The position numbers and the translations under genes were made by a program. 64,000 nucleotides of DNA, from contig JAHJRQ010000015.1 of the NCBI GenBank assembly GCA_018830485.1, positions 62,001-126,000 of the forward strand, in the 5' to 3' direction. Source of the stretch: Pseudomonadota bacterium. Its GTDB lineage: Bacteria; Desulfobacterota; Desulfobulbia; Desulfobulbales; Desulfurivibrionaceae. Under the pieces are notes generated by a model. That model ran no database searches, had not been told where the DNA came from, and saw only the letters and a list, made by a program, of their open reading frames with translations. Every line of letters starts with the position of its first letter. Position 1 is the first letter of the stretch. Shown in pieces: positions 26,672 to 36,873 of the stretch.

Positions 26672-27322
26672 ATGGCAGAGGTTTCAGATGAAGTGTTAAA
26701 TTTGATGGCCAGTCATCCTTGGGACGAAAGCATCCCAAGGCTGGCACGGTATGCCCTTGGAAAAATGAGGAAACTCTTCTGGCAGGGTATTCTCGGTGGG
26801 CCTGCCCCAAGCGGAATCGAAGCAAAAGACGTAGTGCACATAAGCATTGAAAAAATCTTGAATGGCGATAGGGCATGGGATCCCCATTCCCAAGAAAATC
26901 TTTTCAAGCATTTAATCAGTGTGATTGACAGCGAGATCAGCCACTTGATCGACGGTTGGGAGAATCGGCACTTCTTCAGGGAAGCCGTCCTGTCAGGAAG
27001 ACCTAACAGCGATGGGAAGACAGCCGAATTCTGGGATAGTGTTTCCTGTCCGAATTCCGGTCCGGAAGAAATCGTGCTTGCTAGGGAGCAAGAACGTTTG
27101 AGCGAGGATTTTTTCTGGAAATTTTACGAATTCATTGCTGATACTCCCCTGCTTCAAACAATCCTTGAACGCCTCGCAGAGGGGATTGAGAAACGGGCGG
27201 ACATCGCCGAGAGTATGGGCATAAAAGCGAAGGAGTTCGACAATCTGAAAAAGCAGCTCCAAAGGCGGCTCAAATCATTTCAGGAAATTAAGAATGGAGA
27301 GGCGAATAATGACAAGGCATAG
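26672..27322 (+). CDS. Sigma-70-like (ECF-type) factor
   Basis: 216 residues. A region-2-like segment (GIEAKDVVHISIEKILNGDRAWDPHSQENLFKHLISVIDSEISHLI) is followed by a region-4-like helix-turn-helix (LERLAEGIEKRADIAESMGIKAKEFDNLKKQLQRRLKSF). This is the pattern of ECF-type sigma factors or related phage/transposon activators. The ATG at 26672 follows AAAGGGAG; an earlier in-frame ATG at 26570 lacks a ribosome site. It is the first of three overlapping genes ending in an ImmA-type peptidase. Confidence 0.75.
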   Translation: MAEVSDEVLNLMASHPWDESIPRLARYALGKMRKLFWQGILGGPAPSGIEAKDVVHISIEKILNGDRAWDPHSQENLFKHLISVIDSEISHLIDGWENRHFFREAVLSGRPNSDGKTAEFWDSVSCPNSGPEEIVLAREQERLSEDFFWKFYEFIADTPLLQTILERLAEGIEKRADIAESMGIKAKEFDNLKKQLQRRLKSFQEIKNGEANNDKA

Positions 27323-27743
27323 CCCTGAGAAATATTCCGACGTATTGGAAAGTTTGCACGGCCTGCTTACCAATTCCGAGGAAGAGGTAGAAGATCTTCC
27401 GATCGCCAAGATACGGGAAGATCTCAGGAAAGAAGGCATTGACGTCGATCAAATGACTTCCGAAGTGACCCTCATGATCTCCAAAAAACTGGCAGGAAGA
27501 AGACTCGAAGCCGCCAAGGAAAAGAGACATCGCCTTGGAGGGCTATCGGTGATCAAAAAGTACATCGATGAAAAGGCGAACGTCAAAGACGCGGTTTTGG
27601 AAATACTCAATGGATTAAGCCAATCACAGCCGAAACTTGCCTCGGTGTATTTCAGGAAGCTTGAGGAGGCCAATGAAGCAGATATGGCTTCGATCTTGGA
27701 AGATCTGATGATACTCGAAAGTGACGGCGATGTTTTCGAATGA
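27309..27743 (+). CDS. Unknown helical protein between sigma factor and ImmA peptidase
   Basis: 144 residues from MTRHSPEKYSDVLE; an ATG 15 bp earlier is also possible. It overlaps the sigma-gene stop and the peptidase start. It is highly charged and helical, with a segment RRLEAAKEKRHRLGGLSVIKKYID that is suitable for protein or DNA contact, and no membrane segment. By position it could be a cytoplasmic anti-sigma factor, cleaved by the peptidase encoded next. I do not recognise a family. Confidence 0.6.
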   Translation: MTRHSPEKYSDVLESLHGLLTNSEEEVEDLPIAKIREDLRKEGIDVDQMTSEVTLMISKKLAGRRLEAAKEKRHRLGGLSVIKKYIDEKANVKDAVLEILNGLSQSQPKLASVYFRKLEEANEADMASILEDLMILESDGDVFE

Positions 27744-28530
27744 CCCTTCCAGGGCCAACGAAGCCAAGGCCCGGAGATTGGCGGACGCGCTCATAAGGGA
27801 ATATGCTATCACCAGGCCCGACGAGATACGCCTTGAGGATATTTCAATGGACCGGAATGTCTTGGTCAGGGAGGGTGCATTACGCGGATCGGAGGCCTAT
27901 CTAATCCGGAAAGGCAACAAAGGGATCATAAGAGTCCGCAAAGACATCCCTGAGGCCGGCAGAAAACGCTTCGCAATCGCGCATGAGCTGGGTCATTGGG
28001 AAATGCACTCAGAAGAGACCCAGCTTAAATTTTGTTCGGAGGACGACATCGGCGGCTACCTTGGAAGCCCAATGGAAATCGAGGCAAATGCTTTCGCCTC
28101 CGAATTGCTCATACCCACTCGCCTCGCAAGCAAGGAATTCAGATCGGCCACGCCATCTCTTGAGGTCGTCAAGGAGCTCTCCAGCGCATACAATGTGTCG
28201 CTGACCGCCGCCGCAGTAAAATTCATACAAATTTCAAAAGAAGACTGCATGGCTGTTTTTTCCAGGGACGGAATAGTCCGCTGGTGGCGGAAAGGAAAGG
28301 AATATTCATCCATTCCAGGCATTGAGAAACATCATCCGCTTCACCCGGAAAGCGAGTCCAGCGAGGTATTCCGGGGGAGGAAGGAATCTACCAGAATGGT
28401 CAGAGTTCCGAATGAAGCGTGGTTTCCATGGATGAGGGAAAGACGAGGGTTCGAGGTTTACGAACAATCGATTCGGCTCGGGAATTATCCGACTATCTTA
28501 ACCCTTTTATGGGTGATCTCAGAAAGTTGA
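27730..28530 (+). CDS. ImmA/IrrE-family metallopeptidase
   Basis: 266 residues. The zinc-peptidase motif is in RFAIAHELGHWEMHSEE (HExxH), with a downstream EIEANAFASELLIP helix that supplies the third ligand, both typical of ImmA/IrrE. Characterised relatives cleave repressors (ImmA-ImmR of ICEBs1, IrrE-DdrO). A C-terminal extension of about 120 residues may be a sensor domain. The start overlaps the upstream gene by 14 bp. The operon order suggests signal, proteolysis of the middle protein and release of sigma; that is inference. Confidence 0.85.
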   Translation: MFSNDPSRANEAKARRLADALIREYAITRPDEIRLEDISMDRNVLVREGALRGSEAYLIRKGNKGIIRVRKDIPEAGRKRFAIAHELGHWEMHSEETQLKFCSEDDIGGYLGSPMEIEANAFASELLIPTRLASKEFRSATPSLEVVKELSSAYNVSLTAAAVKFIQISKEDCMAVFSRDGIVRWWRKGKEYSSIPGIEKHHPLHPESESSEVFRGRKESTRMVRVPNEAWFPWMRERRGFEVYEQSIRLGNYPTILTLLWVISES

Positions 28531-28560
28531 CTTCTTCTTTTGGAAATAGAGGGCCCGAGG

Positions 28561-28577
28561 TCCTGTTGCAAAACAGG
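28561..28577 (+). terminator. Short hairpin between convergent ImmA and sspA genes
   Basis: TCCTGTT-GCAA-AACAGGA is a perfect 7-bp stem with a GNRA-type loop. No T-run follows in either direction, so it may be only a weak terminator. Confidence 0.3.
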
Positions 28578-28625
28578 ATAAAACGTTGCGAGATAGTTAT
28601 GTCGGGAATATCTTGTTTGCGTAAC

Positions 28626-29762
28626 TCATGGATATGATTCATGTATTTTATCAGAGAAATCAATAAGTTCATTGAGGCTCGTATCGAAAGATGACGAGAC
28701 CCGAACTAATGACGACGCCTCGTCATAGCTGTAGCCCATCAACATAGCCGTGTGGGATGGTTTGAGGCTTTGAGCAGAGCAAGCTGAACCTTTACCGATA
28801 ACTATTCCATGGGTAGCGGAGGTATAAACAAAATCGTCCGCATCAATTCCTGGTATCCCCCAAAAGCTTGTGTTTGGAAGCCGTGGTGCTTGTTTCCCGA
28901 GAATAAAAACATCTGGAAAGTGTAAACGGATGTGTTCTTCGAATTTGTCGCGAATTAGTTGAATAGATATGTGCCGGTTTTCCTGGAGAAGCTTCCCACA
29001 TTTAGTGGCCGCGGCTGATATTCCTGCAATGGCTGGGATATTTATCGTGCCGGAACGTAAATTTTGTTGTTGGCCGCCACCACAAATTAGCGGCTGAAGC
29101 GTTTTTCCGTTTCGAATAATTAGCCCTCCAATTCCTTTTGGGCCATGAAATTTGTGGCCAGAAAAAGAAATTAGATCCACCATGCTTAACTCATCTAACA
29201 ACGAAACTGGCATCTTCCCAATTGCCTGTGTCGCATCCGTATGGATGAGGCATTGAGGGGCACGTTCACGAATCAGAATCGCTGCCTCTCGTAAAGGCTG
29301 AATGACGCCAGTTTCGTTATGCGCAAACATCAATGAAGCAAAGCAGAGATTATAGTCAACAAGATCCGCAAGTTTATTCAGGTCAAAGGTTCCGTTTCGG
29401 GTTACCGGAACCCATCGGACCTCCACCCCCTGCTTTTGAAGATTTTCAAGTGATTCATTGATTGATGGATGTTCTATCTGTGAGCTCAGTATCCATCTGC
29501 AACTTGTACATCTTCGTGCCCCTTCAGCTACAGCCCATACGTTTGACTCGGTGGCGCCGGATGTAAAAATAACCTCATCATTGGGTTCCGCTCCAATCAA
29601 CGTGCGGATAGCCGCTTTCGCTGACTCAACGATCTCCTCCAGGCCGTCCAGTTGTCCATAGGCAGACGAAACATTCCAGAAGCGAGACGTCATGAACTGG
29701 GTCATGGCTTCCACTACTTCAGGAAAGGGTTTCGTTGTCGCGTTATTATCTAGGTATATCAC
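28626..29762 (-). CDS. sspA: Cysteine desulfurase of the phosphorothioation operon
   Basis: 378 residues, class V PLP enzyme. It begins MIYLDNNATTKPFPEV; the PLP Lys is in SFSGHKFHGPKG and the persulfide-forming Cys in GKGSACSAQSLKPS. It would pass sulfur from cysteine to the SspD ATP-pyrophosphatase for DNA phosphorothioation. Its ATG overlaps the sspH stop by 4 bp and it is the last gene of the seven-gene operon. DndA would be an alternative name; the neighbours favour Ssp. It is distinct from the host NifS-type gene at 46781-47929. Confidence 0.87.
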   Translation of the reverse strand: MIYLDNNATTKPFPEVVEAMTQFMTSRFWNVSSAYGQLDGLEEIVESAKAAIRTLIGAEPNDEVIFTSGATESNVWAVAEGARRCTSCRWILSSQIEHPSINESLENLQKQGVEVRWVPVTRNGTFDLNKLADLVDYNLCFASLMFAHNETGVIQPLREAAILIRERAPQCLIHTDATQAIGKMPVSLLDELSMVDLISFSGHKFHGPKGIGGLIIRNGKTLQPLICGGGQQQNLRSGTINIPAIAGISAAATKCGKLLQENRHISIQLIRDKFEEHIRLHFPDVFILGKQAPRLPNTSFWGIPGIDADDFVYTSATHGIVIGKGSACSAQSLKPSHTAMLMGYSYDEASSLVRVSSSFDTSLNELIDFSDKIHESYP

Positions 29763-32700
29763 AGCCCGGGAAGCTCATCCGAAGGAAGTAATCCATGGAT
29801 CAGGCGCAGCATTTGAACGATTCTAGGCACCTCAGACATATCTAAATATGGAACCTGAACGAAGACTGGGTGCGGTGTGTCTGCGGTTTTAACGAGCATG
29901 TGCCCTTGTCCAAGGAGCTTTTCTGCTCCGGCATTTTTCTCGCCCATTGAAACTTCAGAGGTGCCTGGACTATCGACTTTCAAAATAAGCCGGTTTCCAA
30001 GCTGGGAACGAAGTTGCATGGGCATAACTGTGTTGTCAGGTCTTTGAGCAGCAAAAATAAGGAAGATCCCGGCCGCCCGTGCTTTGATGCTAAGCCTGCC
30101 GACGAGATCAGGCACACGTTTAGCGTATTCCTCAGTTTGCATCCAATCAGCAAATTCATCGTGAATTACCCATAAGGCCGGAAGTTCTTTACCAGAGGCT
30201 TTGCGGTAGTCACGATAGTCCTTAACCTTGGCTTCTTTGAAGAGTTGGTAACGACGGTCCATTTCGCCAACAAGCCCCTCTAGAGTGACAATAGCAGCGG
30301 CGGGGTCATCGATTATCGTCTGTGATCCTGCTACAACGTGTGGCAGTAAGTCCAGAGGCCGGTAATCGACTCCAAACTTAGCGTCGATGAGGTAGATGTG
30401 GGTCTCAGATGGCGACTTGGTCAATGCAATGTAGAGAATGAGATTCTGGATGAGGATAGATTTTCCACTGCCAGTTATGCCTGCCACCAGCGTGTGCGGC
30501 TGCTTGAGAGGATCTAGAAACATGGGGGATCCATCTTCTTCCCGGATACCGACAAGCAATTGTTCCTTACACTTTACATCGAGTGAACCTCGAAAAAGTT
30601 CAACTAGGACTTGAGCGTAATTGAGAATTTGGCGATCCGGCCTTGCGACAGAGATCGAAACTCGACCGGATTCCGGTCTGACGTTAAGGATATGAATGCC
30701 GCTTGAAGTGAAGATTTCCTCTGCCTTAGCTTCGACTGCTTGAACCGTCATGTCCTTGGAGCCCTGTAACTTGATAATAGCGGCATTAGGAGTCAAAATG
30801 GGCTTGAAATCTTCCGCCAGCTTTGCGGACAGCCCGCGTGCCAACAGGGCAGAGCGCAGATCCGCTGTCGTCTTTTCGAGCCACTGTTGGCCTTCTTCGA
30901 TAGAAGCGGTTGCTTTGGCTGCGCATTGGGTGAGGTATTCGGTAAGTCCCTTACTCATATCATCTTTGAACGAGACAGTGTCTTGCAGATGTTCAGCTTC
31001 GGATGACTCGAACGCGAGGGAGTGAACTTGAGAACTTGGGGTGTGTTCACTGACTTCTGGTTGGTCGGCATTGACTGCTTCCTGAGGGATTATCTCATTT
31101 GGTTGTTCTAGCGACGTTGTTGATTGCTCGTCATTGGAACTTCTATCAAGCGTATCATTGTCATTTGCGATGTCCGATTCTGGACAAAGCTTTCGTACTA
31201 GACTGGCGTTGAACCCGGGGTGCCCTAGTTGGGTCCGCATTAAACTAGTCTTGTCGTGTTGATCTTCGTTTAGCTGGAGCAGCAGTGAGCGTGTCAAGTC
31301 CGGTCCGAATATTTCCTGTAGGGCTTGGGCTTTCGTTTTACCTCTTTGGGCTTCGATTCCTTTGCAGACGGAAACAGGTGTGTCCAGGTCCATCGGTGAA
31401 TGGACGAACACATGGGAATAGCCCCAGACGCTAAACGTACATTCACGGTTGCGAACTATGGAACGCCATTTCTCAGGGTCAAAAGTGCTGACTTCTCCGC
31501 AGCCATGTGTACCCGTGGTACGAGAAAGGATCATGTCGGAGATACGAGCCAACCAAACCTGTTGGTCGAAGGGACTTGGTTCGGGAACGAGTGCTTCGGA
31601 AATCTGGACCAGTGTGTCAGAGAGCTGTTTCTCGGAAGTTCTCGCGGCCGCATGTAAGCCTTCGTGCACAATGAACTTAGCTTCCGTCACAATGATGTCC
31701 AAATGAGGAGTCCCGTCTGGACTCCACGTTGGGGCTAGAACGAGCAAGTCGGCAATGTTAGCCCCCTCCTTTTTCCCGAGCCAATGGCTGAAATCGTCAA
31801 GGAAGCACCAAGCTGCAGCACGTTCGTGACCGAGTTCGGACTGAACAAGGTACCTGGAGAGTACCATGCCGAATAATTCACTCGTATTATTCGCACGTCT
31901 TGCTGCTTTCAGTACAAGACCTCCTGAGATACTGTTGGCGTCGTCTATAAGGCGTTTTACCAGTGACTGGACGACTTTTTCTGTCGTATCAGAAGGCAGG
32001 ATGATCCGCAGTCTTTCCTTTAGTGTATTGACGAGGAGAGTATCTCTTGCTGTGGAAGAAATGATGAGATTACGGCCCTGCGAAGTGCTTTGAATGTAGC
32101 GGATGACCTTCACCTGCTTTTGCTCAAGAAGGCGGCGGTCGAGGAGTTCATCCTGATTGACGACCCAAACTGCCAAATCGTGCGTATCGCGTAGGATACG
32201 TTCGACACCGGGGTTGTCAAAATTAAGCGTTCGCATGGGAACCGGACACTGCATGTTGGCCCACGCAAGCCTGGCGCCGTTTGCGCAAACCGAGGCAATT
32301 GCATGAAGGTAAGCCCACCCGGTTTCCGTTTGAGATGGGCAACAGAGCAACACTCGCACGGTTTGGTCCCCTTCACGGAACGGGCGCAACCGGTTCCACT
32401 GGTGCGGGTAGTGATTTATGGGTACCACAGTGTGTCGCTCAATCCATACCCACTCTGTCTTCGCCTCGGCAGAGAGTAAATCTCTACAGTAGGCAATATC
32501 CACAGGTTGCGAGCGGGAACGACTTTCACGTTTCAACCGGTTTGTCGCCGTGATGTTTATTCGCACCTTTGACAGGAAATCATCGGTGGTCTCGGAGGAA
32601 TCTTCGCCATCGTAATCACACCGCGCAACAAGATCACGATAGAGGTGTCGCAAATGATTTTCGTCATGATGCATCAGCAATACATGACACGTAATTGTCC

Positions 32701-35302
32701 CGTCTTTCGACTCCCGGTTCAACTTGTTGAGACATTTGACCAAGGTGCTGGGCAGTTCTGGTGAGTCACAATTGTACAGAAGAACAGATAAATTATCGCG
32801 CTCGTGAGGCTGGAGCCTGAGGTATTCTTGAATCTCCCCTAAAATTGTTTTAGCGGATTCCACTGCATTGTCTTCGAGAGAGCGATTTGTCATACCATGA
32901 TCAACTGGCTCGTGAAGCGTGTAAGCGCCAATAGACTGTGTTGCGACGCGCGGGAGCGGTTCCATATTCTCCCAGCAAACAGCAATTTCTGGATTTAGAG
33001 GATGTTTTAAGATTTCCCGCATGTCACGAAAAAAGAGAGTCCCGACAGCGCCATCGGAGAAGGTGATTTCCCGTTTTGAGAGTAGACTAACGATGTTGTT
33101 CAACAACTGTTCATTTCGGGCTGCTGCTGCTTCAATACGGAGCGGGTGCCACGGACAGACGATAGCGAGTTTTGGTCTGTGACCGGACTCTGCCACGGTC
33201 ACTGTTCCAATGCGAAGAACTGTCCTGAGCATCCGGCGACGGATATTTTCGTGTGGTATGACACTAATCTGTGCAAGCAGTTCACGATAAGCAGCGGTTG
33301 CTGGAGCTACATTTTTTCGTTCGAGCGCATCCTTGCTGAGCGACTCCACTGCACTGCTATAAATAATATTGAATTCTGAAAAAGCCGTTCGCAATGTGGC
33401 GATGAAGTCTTCCGAGAGCGACCTACTATTTTCTGCCTGGTCGATTGTAGAAGTGAACTCAGTGGCGAGAGAAATAATCTTTGTTTGTGCCGGAATGAAC
33501 CTGCCGCGGGCGGATGCTCCCGGGGGTGATGCAAATCCTTGAACTGAGTGAAGAGATAACGTTAAGGGGACACCCTTCCTTCCGACGGTCTCGTAATTCG
33601 CAAGGGCCTCAGCTAACGATGTCTGTGATCTTTTCATGAAGCGGCAAAGAGCATCCACGTCTGCTCCCTCCTGTGCTAGGACTGAATCCTTTGGAAAGAT
33701 CCAGGTTAGCGGCAGAGTAGCAATCCGCGTCTCCTTGCCCTCCACTGTCTCAAAGAGGGTGACTTGGAACTTGAAATTGTTCGGGTTGGTCCGGTTACGG
33801 ATCTTTTTTGTTTTTGGAGCCCCATCGAGTATTGGACGAATCTCGGAGGAATAGCTGGGAAGCTTTGTTTTTTCAAATCGGATCACTTGGGTTGAGTGTT
33901 CGGGCAACTTTCCGTAATGACGCTCAAAAAATTCACACGCATGGCGATTAGCAGAAGCAAAATGTAATGGTTTTTGTTGCCGTTCACCCTGAATAACTAA
34001 CCACGCTTGTCGGCCAGGGGTACGGAGACGGAGTGTGCGTTGGATGCAGTCTAGGATGCCCTCAAAGAGGTCGGAACATACAATCCGTTGGCCGTAGACA
34101 AAGTCTTCCCAGTCGAAAAGCAGTTTTGGGTCGTGCGAAAGTGCGTCTGAGTATGTTTCAAAAAAATCACGGAATTCATCTGTACCTCCCCCGCTTTTAC
34201 GCGGGTTCAGTTCAAGTGCCTTCAGGACAGCTTCGTCGTCATTGGTAGTTGTGATATCGCAAAGCTCAAGGATTTTCCGGGTTCTTTCGGAGAAATTCCG
34301 TGCGGTGGTTTTTCGTTGCTTCTCAAAACAGTTGCGGACAACCGACCAATCGTGATTGAAAAGAAAAGCTTCAGTAGCGCTGCTACGCGTTCCCTCTGCT
34401 TCTATGTAATGGCTAAAAGCGTTAAGGACAGGGACTGACAAGCGCGGGTTAGTTTCGTCGTTCCGCAGACTATTAAGGTATTTCCGCAACTGGTCAGGGT
34501 CGAGGAGTTGCCCACTTGGATAGCGCTTGTTGAGGTAGCAATCTTGTTTCTGGTGGTCCTCGAAAAGCTTGCGCCATTGTGAAGGCTGACCTGATTTTAC
34601 CGATCCCAGAGAAACAAAACAGTCTTCAAAAATCGGTAAATCCAATGCCGGAAGATATATTCCAGCAGCTCTAAGCAAGGGGGTCCCATTTTTATAGGAT
34701 GAAAGTACTTGCGAGATGTATCTTGCTGCTGTGTCGATCGGAAAGCGCCCGCATTCAAAAAGGCCCTTTATCATTGCCCTTACCTGCTTGGCAGGCTCAG
34801 GCGGAAGTGTCAGGCCCAATTCCTTAGTTATTACTTGAACCCAGTGGCTTGGGGCTTCGTCAGCTTCTTTAAGTTGATCGGCTGTAATCGTAGTTTTATT
34901 ACTAAGCGATGCGCGGACATCAGGTTCGCTGTCAGTGGTTATAACAATTTTCCCGTGACGGTCTGCATTGCGAACACTGACCGCAGAAGAGTGGACGAGA
35001 CATTCCTCTGGAAGGTTATAGCCTATTAGTTCGGAGGCAGGAAAGCCGAGACGAAGTAAAGTCCAATACGCATCAGAGGCCTGCGCAGCTTGAATGAATC
35101 CCGCGAGCTGCGCACCAGTAAATCCCGAAAGGACGAAGAACGCCCCATTGAACTCCGGATCCTCAAGCAGGGGGGTAAACTTTGCTGCCGTCAATCGAAA
35201 TGCAACGGCCCCCACGATGCGATCTGTATCTTTTACGCCGGCAATTTCTTGGGCCGCAGGCTGTAGCAGACTTTGTTTTTGGCTAGGTGTTTGATCTGTC
35301 AC
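29759..35302 (-). CDS. sspH: Large FtsK/HerA-type ATPase, phosphorothioation restriction component (SspH/DndH type)
   Basis: 1847 residues. The last 240 residues are an FtsK/SpoIIIE-like motor: Walker A GITGSGKS at 1608-1615, Walker B in ALWVIHDEFADW near 1710, and the IFAAQRPDN segment of the pumping ATPases. A helical, acidic linker (about 1400-1480) precedes it, and the first 1300 residues are of unknown fold. Size, motor position and placement next to a desulfurase and F/G genes match the H component of phosphorothioation-dependent restriction. The gene follows sspG after 5 bp. Confidence 0.82.
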   Translation of the reverse strand: MTDQTPSQKQSLLQPAAQEIAGVKDTDRIVGAVAFRLTAAKFTPLLEDPEFNGAFFVLSGFTGAQLAGFIQAAQASDAYWTLLRLGFPASELIGYNLPEECLVHSSAVSVRNADRHGKIVITTDSEPDVRASLSNKTTITADQLKEADEAPSHWVQVITKELGLTLPPEPAKQVRAMIKGLFECGRFPIDTAARYISQVLSSYKNGTPLLRAAGIYLPALDLPIFEDCFVSLGSVKSGQPSQWRKLFEDHQKQDCYLNKRYPSGQLLDPDQLRKYLNSLRNDETNPRLSVPVLNAFSHYIEAEGTRSSATEAFLFNHDWSVVRNCFEKQRKTTARNFSERTRKILELCDITTTNDDEAVLKALELNPRKSGGGTDEFRDFFETYSDALSHDPKLLFDWEDFVYGQRIVCSDLFEGILDCIQRTLRLRTPGRQAWLVIQGERQQKPLHFASANRHACEFFERHYGKLPEHSTQVIRFEKTKLPSYSSEIRPILDGAPKTKKIRNRTNPNNFKFQVTLFETVEGKETRIATLPLTWIFPKDSVLAQEGADVDALCRFMKRSQTSLAEALANYETVGRKGVPLTLSLHSVQGFASPPGASARGRFIPAQTKIISLATEFTSTIDQAENSRSLSEDFIATLRTAFSEFNIIYSSAVESLSKDALERKNVAPATAAYRELLAQISVIPHENIRRRMLRTVLRIGTVTVAESGHRPKLAIVCPWHPLRIEAAAARNEQLLNNIVSLLSKREITFSDGAVGTLFFRDMREILKHPLNPEIAVCWENMEPLPRVATQSIGAYTLHEPVDHGMTNRSLEDNAVESAKTILGEIQEYLRLQPHERDNLSVLLYNCDSPELPSTLVKCLNKLNRESKDGTITCHVLLMHHDENHLRHLYRDLVARCDYDGEDSSETTDDFLSKVRINITATNRLKRESRSRSQPVDIAYCRDLLSAEAKTEWVWIERHTVVPINHYPHQWNRLRPFREGDQTVRVLLCCPSQTETGWAYLHAIASVCANGARLAWANMQCPVPMRTLNFDNPGVERILRDTHDLAVWVVNQDELLDRRLLEQKQVKVIRYIQSTSQGRNLIISSTARDTLLVNTLKERLRIILPSDTTEKVVQSLVKRLIDDANSISGGLVLKAARRANNTSELFGMVLSRYLVQSELGHERAAAWCFLDDFSHWLGKKEGANIADLLVLAPTWSPDGTPHLDIIVTEAKFIVHEGLHAAARTSEKQLSDTLVQISEALVPEPSPFDQQVWLARISDMILSRTTGTHGCGEVSTFDPEKWRSIVRNRECTFSVWGYSHVFVHSPMDLDTPVSVCKGIEAQRGKTKAQALQEIFGPDLTRSLLLQLNEDQHDKTSLMRTQLGHPGFNASLVRKLCPESDIANDNDTLDRSSNDEQSTTSLEQPNEIIPQEAVNADQPEVSEHTPSSQVHSLAFESSEAEHLQDTVSFKDDMSKGLTEYLTQCAAKATASIEEGQQWLEKTTADLRSALLARGLSAKLAEDFKPILTPNAAIIKLQGSKDMTVQAVEAKAEEIFTSSGIHILNVRPESGRVSISVARPDRQILNYAQVLVELFRGSLDVKCKEQLLVGIREEDGSPMFLDPLKQPHTLVAGITGSGKSILIQNLILYIALTKSPSETHIYLIDAKFGVDYRPLDLLPHVVAGSQTIIDDPAAAIVTLEGLVGEMDRRYQLFKEAKVKDYRDYRKASGKELPALWVIHDEFADWMQTEEYAKRVPDLVGRLSIKARAAGIFLIFAAQRPDNTVMPMQLRSQLGNRLILKVDSPGTSEVSMGEKNAGAEKLLGQGHMLVKTADTPHPVFVQVPYLDMSEVPRIVQMLRLIHGLLPSDELPGL

Positions 35303-35307
35303 AGCTG

Positions 35308-36864
35308 TTATCTCAAGTAGGGATTACGGATGTAGGTGCACGCATCGCTCATGCGCTGGGCAAGCCCAAGACCGGTTAAACGCCGGGTAAGGCGCTCCTT
35401 ATTCTTGCTGAAGTCACCTTTGTCATGAAAATTTGCTGGCAGCTCGGTCGCGGCTTCATCAGGGCCAAAAACTAGGCGGTAGCGGTGGGCGAGAATCCGA
35501 AGGAGTTCATCCTCCTCTATTTTATGAGTGACATTCGCCAGAACAAGCGTGCGAAGCAATCGGTCGCTTGGCGCGTAACGGACTTTGCTGGTGCCACGTT
35601 TGTCCAGTAGACCGGCAACGCGGCCAAGCTTTTGCAATGCTGCAGCAGTACCGTCGCGAAACCCGCTTTCTGCGAGAGAGATGATCTTCTGCCGAACCTC
35701 GTCGACATTGGTCGCCTTCAGGTCATCCTCTTCAACAGAACAGATTTGGGCGAGATGCTCGGCAAGAAGCTCAGCCTTTTCTTCGTCTGGTATATCTGAG
35801 GAGTCGAGCTTTTCGTTAATTTCTGAACTGCATCCGATTGCCAACTCTACGAAGCGCCGCACAGCGAGCATTCCGCGGCCCTCGTTCTCATCACGTGTGG
35901 CAATGGAAGCCTTGCGGACTACGTCCATCCGAGGACCGGGGATCTCACAAACACAAGCCGGAATGTGCTCCATTCCTAGCCAATGATTCGATGTTTCTAT
36001 TGCATAGATGTAAATGTTGAAGGCTATGATGTGCATGAGGTATTCGAGCACATCTTGATCTGGTAAACCAAGAGAAAGAAGGCTGAGAACGTCCTTGGCC
36101 AAACGATCAAAAGCGGGGTGATTCTTATATGGCAGATATGTTCCACCCTTAACACTCGCTTTTTCCGGTTCAGCAGAAGGAAGAAGACTGGTGAGCAGCT
36201 TGTTTCGGACCGTAGATGCATCGAAAAGTGGGGAGAGCTTCTCTGCGAGAGAATGTCGCAACGACTCCGAAGCACGGCTCAGCATCAGGTAAGCTAACTC
36301 GCCGGTACGCGTAAACAAAACCCGGTCACGTTCCAGGCGTTCATTGCTCGGCTCATACAGTGCTACAGGCCCGATAGGGAACAACAGTTGCCTAGTCCAC
36401 GTCCGACCGGACTCCGGGTCCATTGTGATTCGTCTCAGGAGCGTTACACGAGAAACCAAGTCGCTAAATGAGTGGAACCGACGGCGAAGATATGAAAAAT
36501 CGGCGGTGAATTTATCACCAACGGCAGCCTGATTCTTAATTTCTTTGAGCCACACTTCCCATGCGTCCTCATCGCTGCCTTGACTCCGCGCACGAATTTC
36601 CTCCATGCGGGGATTATTAAAGAGAATGCTTCGCAGATAAATTGTTGTATTCGCGGAATATCTGATATCCTTTCCGGGCTCAGTCAGTGCAAACAGTTTT
36701 CCCGCCCTATGCATTGCTTCTGCCATTCCAAGGAACTCAAGCAACAGCGCTGATCCTGGCTGGCTCTCCAGGCGATGCCCCCAGATCGCCTCGTTGAACC
36801 AGCCTGAAAAATCCTTTTTCGAACCGGCGTAGGGCTGCGTATTCTCTTTTTCGGTGATTTTCAT
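35308..36864 (-). CDS. sspG: Phosphorothioation restriction component G (SspG/DndG type)
   Basis: 518 residues, soluble, largely helical, with no clear catalytic motif by eye. Position between an F-type P-loop protein and an H-type motor, at near-zero spacing on both sides, is the main evidence. DptG/DndG proteins of phosphorothioation restriction sets are similarly motif-poor and helical. Assignment rests on gene order. Confidence 0.7.
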   Translation of the reverse strand: MKITEKENTQPYAGSKKDFSGWFNEAIWGHRLESQPGSALLLEFLGMAEAMHRAGKLFALTEPGKDIRYSANTTIYLRSILFNNPRMEEIRARSQGSDEDAWEVWLKEIKNQAAVGDKFTADFSYLRRRFHSFSDLVSRVTLLRRITMDPESGRTWTRQLLFPIGPVALYEPSNERLERDRVLFTRTGELAYLMLSRASESLRHSLAEKLSPLFDASTVRNKLLTSLLPSAEPEKASVKGGTYLPYKNHPAFDRLAKDVLSLLSLGLPDQDVLEYLMHIIAFNIYIYAIETSNHWLGMEHIPACVCEIPGPRMDVVRKASIATRDENEGRGMLAVRRFVELAIGCSSEINEKLDSSDIPDEEKAELLAEHLAQICSVEEDDLKATNVDEVRQKIISLAESGFRDGTAAALQKLGRVAGLLDKRGTSKVRYAPSDRLLRTLVLANVTHKIEEDELLRILAHRYRLVFGPDEAATELPANFHDKGDFSKNKERLTRRLTGLGLAQRMSDACTYIRNPYLR

Positions 36865-36873
36865 GATGATCTT

